Assembly: GCF_000002985.6 (NCBI RefSeq)
Contig: NC_003280.10
Location: 12,024,501 to 12,088,500 of the forward strand
Direction of reading: 5' to 3'
Source: Caenorhabditis elegans
Lineage: Eukaryota > Nematoda > Chromadorea > Rhabditida > Rhabditidae
Length of the DNA: 64,000 nucleotides
Part shown: piece by piece, positions 60,701 through 64,000 of the stretch
Layout of the letters: each line of letters begins with the position of its first letter
Numbering within the stretch: the first letter of the stretch is position 1
The notes under the pieces: model-generated
Databases searched by the model: none
What the model was told of the DNA's origin: nothing
What the model saw: only the letters and a program-made list of their open reading frames with translations
Program-made: the position numbers and the translations under genes

Positions 60701-63700
60701 TTATGCTCTAGATAATTACAAAGATGGCCTAGAAAATATTCAAAGATGGCCTAGAAAATAATATTGATGGCCTAGAAAAATATATAGATGGCCTAGAAAA
60801 ATTACAGCTGGCCTAGAAAAATCGCTGGTCCAGAAAAAATATTGATGGCCTAGAAAAATGAATTAATGGCCTAGAAAAATTAATTATGCTCTAGATAATA
60901 ACAAAGATGGCCTAGAAAAATAAGTTAATGGCCTAGAAAAAATTTTTAAAAAAATTTTTAAAACCGAAAATAGTAACCTATAAATATTCAGACTTTCAGT
61001 AAAATTTTCCAGAATTTTTTTTTGGTGGAAATTTGATATTTTGTGTTCCCAAAAAAAGGTGCTGCACAAGAAGATGGAAAGAGCATTTCGAGGAGAAAAA
61101 GACGGGACGCGCGTCATCAAAAATGGCTAGGTAAATAAAGAAAAATGCAGTCGAGTGGAGGGGTAGTTTCGAAATATTTATTCATTTTTTCTCTATTCTT
61201 TGTCACTTTTTTTTTGGAAACTTCGAAGAAAGTGAAATTTTGGTTTTTTCCGGAATTTTTAATTTTTTTTTCAACAAAAAAAGTTATTTTTTACGACCAG
61301 GACTGGCATCAAAAATTCGACCGAAAAACAAAAAAAAATTTTTTTTTAATGTTTTTTACCAAATTTAGAATGCTAAACGGCTAAAAGTTGGAAGTTTTTG
61401 AATATTTTAATAAGAAAAATTCAAAGGAAAATGGCTAATATTGAGATGTTTTTTTTTAATTTTTGAGTAAAAAACGGGAAAAAAATTATTTTTGATTTTT
61501 TTTTACCAAAACTATAACTACAGTGGAAAAAAGTTTTTTTGAAATTTTTAGTGAAAAATTATAATGCGAAACTGCTAAAAATTGAGAAATTTTGTAATTT
61601 TTGAGTCAAAAAACTTTTAAAAAAATTTATTTCGGGCTTTTTCGCAAAATTTAAAATTTCAAAACTCTCAAGTTTTTGAGTTTAAAAATTCAAAAACAAA
61701 TTTTTTAACAAAGTTCTAATGCATTACAGTTTAAAATAAAATATTTTGAATTTTTAGTTAAAATTTTTTTAAAAATTTTATTTTAATGTTTTTTTTTGGC
61801 AAAAGTAAAATGTTAAACGGCTACAAAAAAATTTATAAATTCTTAAATTTTTGAGCAAAAAATCAAGAAATTGATCTTTCTAAAACTCTTACAGCTAAAA
61901 ATAAAATATTTTGAATTTTTTTCAAATTTTTGGAAAAAAAAAGTTTCCGTTATTTTATGTGATAACTCTCACATTAGCCGAGGGAATTTCTAATTTTTTT
62001 AACCAACAATTTTCAAAATTCAAAACGAACCGCATCGAGAATCATATGGTCCTTGTGTGCATGTGCAATATTAATATTTGCCACGTAGTCGAGTGTGGTG
62101 TGTGCGAAGCAAGTGCCGACCTGGAAAAGAGCGGGTTTCTTGGTTTGAAAAAAAAAATGTTTTTATTTGTTTAAGGGTTTTTGAGTGGTTTTTCTTGCAA
62201 TTGAGACGCTTTGTGAGAAACTATTTAAGGTGAAGCAAAAAAAAAAACGACAAAATTGAATGTTTTATATAACCAGAAATTTTGATTTTGTTAAGAACAT
62301 TTTTAAATTTTTCGATTTATTGTTTAAAAAATAGACTTTTTTTTTCAGAAAATTCTTTTTTTTTCAGTAACATTATTAAATTTTTATCCAAAAATTAATC
62401 AATTATTTATTTTAACAATTTCTCGAAAAATAAAATAATCTTGAAAAAAATAAAAAAGAAGATAATATATTTGGAATTTTTTTTACTGTAAAATCGGCTT
62501 TTTTTGATAAATCAATATTTCTTTTTTCAAAAAATTGATTGTTCGCTTTAACGATTTTTATATTTCTCGAAAAATATAAATCTTTAAAAAATTACAAAAG
62601 AAATGTTTTTAAATTTCTTTTCAGTAAAAATGGGCATTTTTCAAGAAAGTCGATTTTGAATTAGGTTTTTTTCTCTGTTTTTTTTAGTTTTTCGAAAAAT
62701 TAAATTTAAAAAAAAAATTTCAGTAAAGTTAACATTTTTTTGATGAATCAATAATTTTTGTTGCAAAAATTAATTTACGATTTTTATATTTCTCGAAGAA
62801 AAAATTTTAAAAATTTACAAAAAAAAATCACTAAGTAATTTTTTTGGCGAAAAAAAGATATCTGTTTTTTAATTTGTAAAAAAAAATTTCAGTACAATAC
62901 CTATTTTTAGAAAGAAATTTTTTTCAAAAATTTGGATGAATTTTTTTTTGGTTTTTTATCGAGAATTTCGAATATTTTTCGTTGAAAATTCAAAAAACTC
63001 ACCGCAGTAAGTGCATTTCGCCCTTCTGTCGCATCTGCAGGCTTTTGCCTTGAAATACTCGCATTTTTGACTAATGCATCATCCATTGATTGGGACATAT
63101 TCTCAAAATGTGCACGGGATTCTGCCACTTTTGTGAGCTCACTTAAATTAGATTTTAGAGGAAACATTTTTGAATTTTTTTTATTTCGAAAAATCTAATT
63201 TTTAATTGAATTTTCAATTTTCTGTTGTGAATTATGCGATTTTTGGTTAAAAACACTTGAATTTTGGCTGGAAATTTATTATTTTTCGAAAAAAATTGCC
63301 TTATATTGTTTTATACGTAAAATTGATTTTTTTTTTAATTTGGCGGGAAATTCAACTTTTCAAAAAAGATTTTTTTTTTGAAAAATTACCAAAAAACCCG
63401 AGAAAAAATCGAGTTTTGCCTATTTTTTTGCAAATTTTTTTACAGGAATTTTAATTTATTTAATTAATTAATTAATTAATTTTTTCCAATATAGAAATTT
63501 TTTTGAAGTTTTCTGGCTCAAAAATTTTTTTAAAATTTTTAGCTCAATCCAAATACCTTTAGTTCAAAAAAAATTAAAATTTTCGATTGTTCAAATTTGT
63601 CAATTTTCTGTACCTCTAGAATGAATAATCTAGTAAATCAGCGGGAAATTTGAATTTTTCACCTCTAAATTTAAAGTAAAACGAAATTTTGATTTAAATT

Positions 63701-63972
63701 CGCTTAAACTCGTTATTTTGTAATTTTCGGCCTTTTTAACTCAGAATTTATCGATTTTTATGATTTTTCGCCAAAAAAAACTCCGGAAATCTCACATTTT
63801 AATGAAATTCGACAGTTTCGTGAAAGTGACCACATTTGAATGGTCGAAATACGTGCGAAATAGGTTAACAGTGTGTGCATAGGCTTCTGATAATCCTTGG
63901 AATGTTGTAGACGCCAATGGATTGCCGGAGAAGCTTTCATCGCATAATTGATTCACCGAAACCGTTAATTTG
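47802..63972 (-). CDS. cnt-1: CNT-1, ACAP-type ARF GTPase-activating protein (centaurin), 5' end outside window
   Basis: Exons 63972-63796, 63141-63003, 62120-62031, 59839-59669, 54471-54340, 53113-52744, 51133-50552, 49478-49133, 48290-48180 and 47958-47802 join in phase to 758 residues. With about 68 upstream this matches the known 826-aa CNT-1a. Domains: BAR (first four exons), PH ([19 protein letters not shown] to QDWMRALQ), ArfGAP zinc finger CADC-x16-CIEC with the arginine finger in GAHRSLG, then ankyrin repeats ([36 protein letters not shown]). CNT-1 acts on ARF-6 in endocytic recycling downstream of RAB-10. It is also cut by the CED-3 caspase to a fragment that blocks AKT signalling; in my numbering DSVD ends at D382 and DVQD at D609, the published sites as I recall them. 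Introns hold several transposon-like elements. Confidence 0.97.
51689..52194. mobile_element. Non-autonomous DNA transposon with 8-bp target duplication
   Basis: 506 bp in a cnt-1 intron. Terminal inverted repeats of about 35 bp begin ggtactagtcctaaatcacc, with two mismatches in the first 35. They are flanked on both sides by gttttatt (51681-51688 and 52195-52202), a perfect 8-bp target-site duplication. The interior is a second inverted repeat (ccgacatctgacgagttccg with its complement). No coding capacity. An 8-bp duplication fits hAT or Merlin-like transposases. Confidence 0.88.
53176..53700. mobile_element. Nearly perfect 525-bp palindrome in a cnt-1 intron
   Basis: Arms of about 255 bp run from aatcacagttaattcgcgg to ccgcgaattaactgtgatt around a short AT spacer near 53440. 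Long words such as 'cgagtacctcggaacattag' match exactly, and differences are few. The frames of 116 and 121 codons on opposite strands here are mirror images of one another and are not genes. No target duplication was visible. Confidence 0.92.
53749..54195. mobile_element. TA-flanked MITE with ccgtatttcttctattaata ends
   Basis: Left end ccgtatttcttctattaata and right end tattaatagaagaaatacgg are perfect inverted repeats of about 25 bp, flanked by TA on both sides (53747-53748, 54196-54197) as in Tc1/mariner insertions. The interior has several tandem copies of 'ttgcactccctattagtat'. It lies in the same cnt-1 intron as the palindrome, 49 bp away. Confidence 0.88.
54689..54719. repeat. (AT)n microsatellite
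   Basis: About 15 AT dinucleotides in the cnt-1 intron before the alternative first exon. Confidence 0.9.
54897..55036. repeat. CACGTG-ended foldback with internal deletion
   Basis: Begins cacgtggtgtcaggctgtct and ends agacaatctgattccacg. The segment from the 'aatgcgggaa' word to tgacgtca is missing from the left arm: the text jumps from tttgatctacaaa to gcacactcttaacc. It ends only a few bases from the donor (55044) of the cnt-1 alternative exon. Confidence 0.82.
55045..55575 (-). CDS. cnt-1: Alternative first exon of cnt-1 (BAR-less isoform)
   Basis: A 531-nt open exon starts with ATG at 55575 ([19 protein letters not shown]) and ends with a GTAATT donor after 55045 in phase 0. That is the phase needed to join the exon 54471-54340 (EMFQHPSG), where the PH domain begins. 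It codes for 177 residues: a Ser-rich start, an acidic/Pro patch ([10 protein letters not shown]), a probable coiled coil ([20 protein letters not shown]) and a basic Arg/Lys-rich stretch. Use of this exon would give a protein without the BAR domain but with PH, ArfGAP and ankyrin. It is coding-like in composition, unlike its flanks. The downstream exons are those of cnt-1; the joining is inferred from phase. Confidence 0.72.
57469..57945. mobile_element. hAT-type MITE with 8-bp target duplication
   Basis: Ends caggggtgtgcggataa and ttatccgcacacccctg are perfect inverted repeats. Flanks are atacatag at 57461-57468 and again at 57946-57953, a perfect 8-bp duplication. The CAGGGGTG terminus and the 8-bp duplication are classical for hAT transposons. 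The interior repeats 'cggctaattcggctaat' many times in both orientations. No transposase. Confidence 0.93.
58837..59045. mobile_element. Diverged MITE related to the 53749 element
   Basis: Left end near taaccgtataatctctatta and right end near actaatagataatatacggta are imperfect inverted repeats. The right side carries 'gtgcaatactaatag', the complement of the 'ctattagtattgcac' word found in the element at 53749. The two are older and younger members of one family. Confidence 0.65.
60070..60945. repeat. Minisatellite of 'gatggcctagaaaaatata' type in a cnt-1 intron
   Basis: More than 40 units of about 20 bp based on 'tggcctagaaaaa', with variable linkers (atatatagat, attacaaaga). A higher-order block of about 180 bp (units plus 'aacaaagattctagaattta' and 'ttatttctgttctagataac') is duplicated around 60210-60400 and 60390-60600. 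Confidence 0.92.
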
Positions 63973-64000
63973 CTGGAAAAAACGGGGATTTTTTGAGAAA

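Overview
The window reads as nuclear DNA of Caenorhabditis elegans or a very close relative. Introns and intergenic DNA are AT-rich with long A and T runs. Introns are short to medium with GTAAG/GTGAG-type donors and TTTTCAG acceptors, and several start codons lie just after a TTTCAG-like site, as expected for spliced-leader trans-splicing. Two genes can be named: tpi-1 (247 aa) and cnt-1, whose exons sum to the C-terminal 758 residues of an 826-aa protein. From memory these lie on chromosome II in the Y17G7B region. I rebuilt genes exon by exon, and every exon junction reported for the main genes keeps phase.

Layout, left to right. 1-1342 (+): 3' end of a REXO4-like DEDDh exonuclease gene. 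2341-3370 (-): weak, unrecognised or F-box-like exons. 4411-12235 (-): CWC27-type spliceosomal cyclophilin, 9 exons. 12754-14632 (-): tpi-1, 3 exons. 18482-23879 (+): inositol-pentakisphosphate 2-kinase, 8 exons. 23880-29700: a 6-kb repeat-rich stretch with no gene that I can support. 29966-35270 (+): mitochondrial-type NAD kinase (NADK2 family) with alternative first exons. 35825-38119 (-) and 40567-43068 (+): two divergently oriented arrestin-domain genes with matching intron positions. 43600-46215 (+): a C2H2 zinc-finger gene with an in-frame stop inside one finger. 47802-63972 (-): cnt-1 (BAR-PH-ArfGAP-ankyrin), running off the right edge, with an internal alternative first exon.

The genes are ordinary housekeeping and signalling functions (glycolysis, inositol phosphate, NADP supply, splicing, RNA processing, endocytic adaptors, ARF GAP) and do not form an operon or pathway cluster. 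Introns and gaps carry many non-autonomous DNA elements: foldbacks, two elements with perfect 8-bp target-site duplications, a nearly perfect palindrome of about 525 bp, minisatellites and a 21-base G run. I found no convincing undescribed system. The best leads are the zinc-finger gene (symmetric stop-containing exon; two exons bracketed by inverted repeats that could promote circular RNA), a 44-nt GC-AG intron, and the cnt-1 alternative start that would remove the BAR domain.
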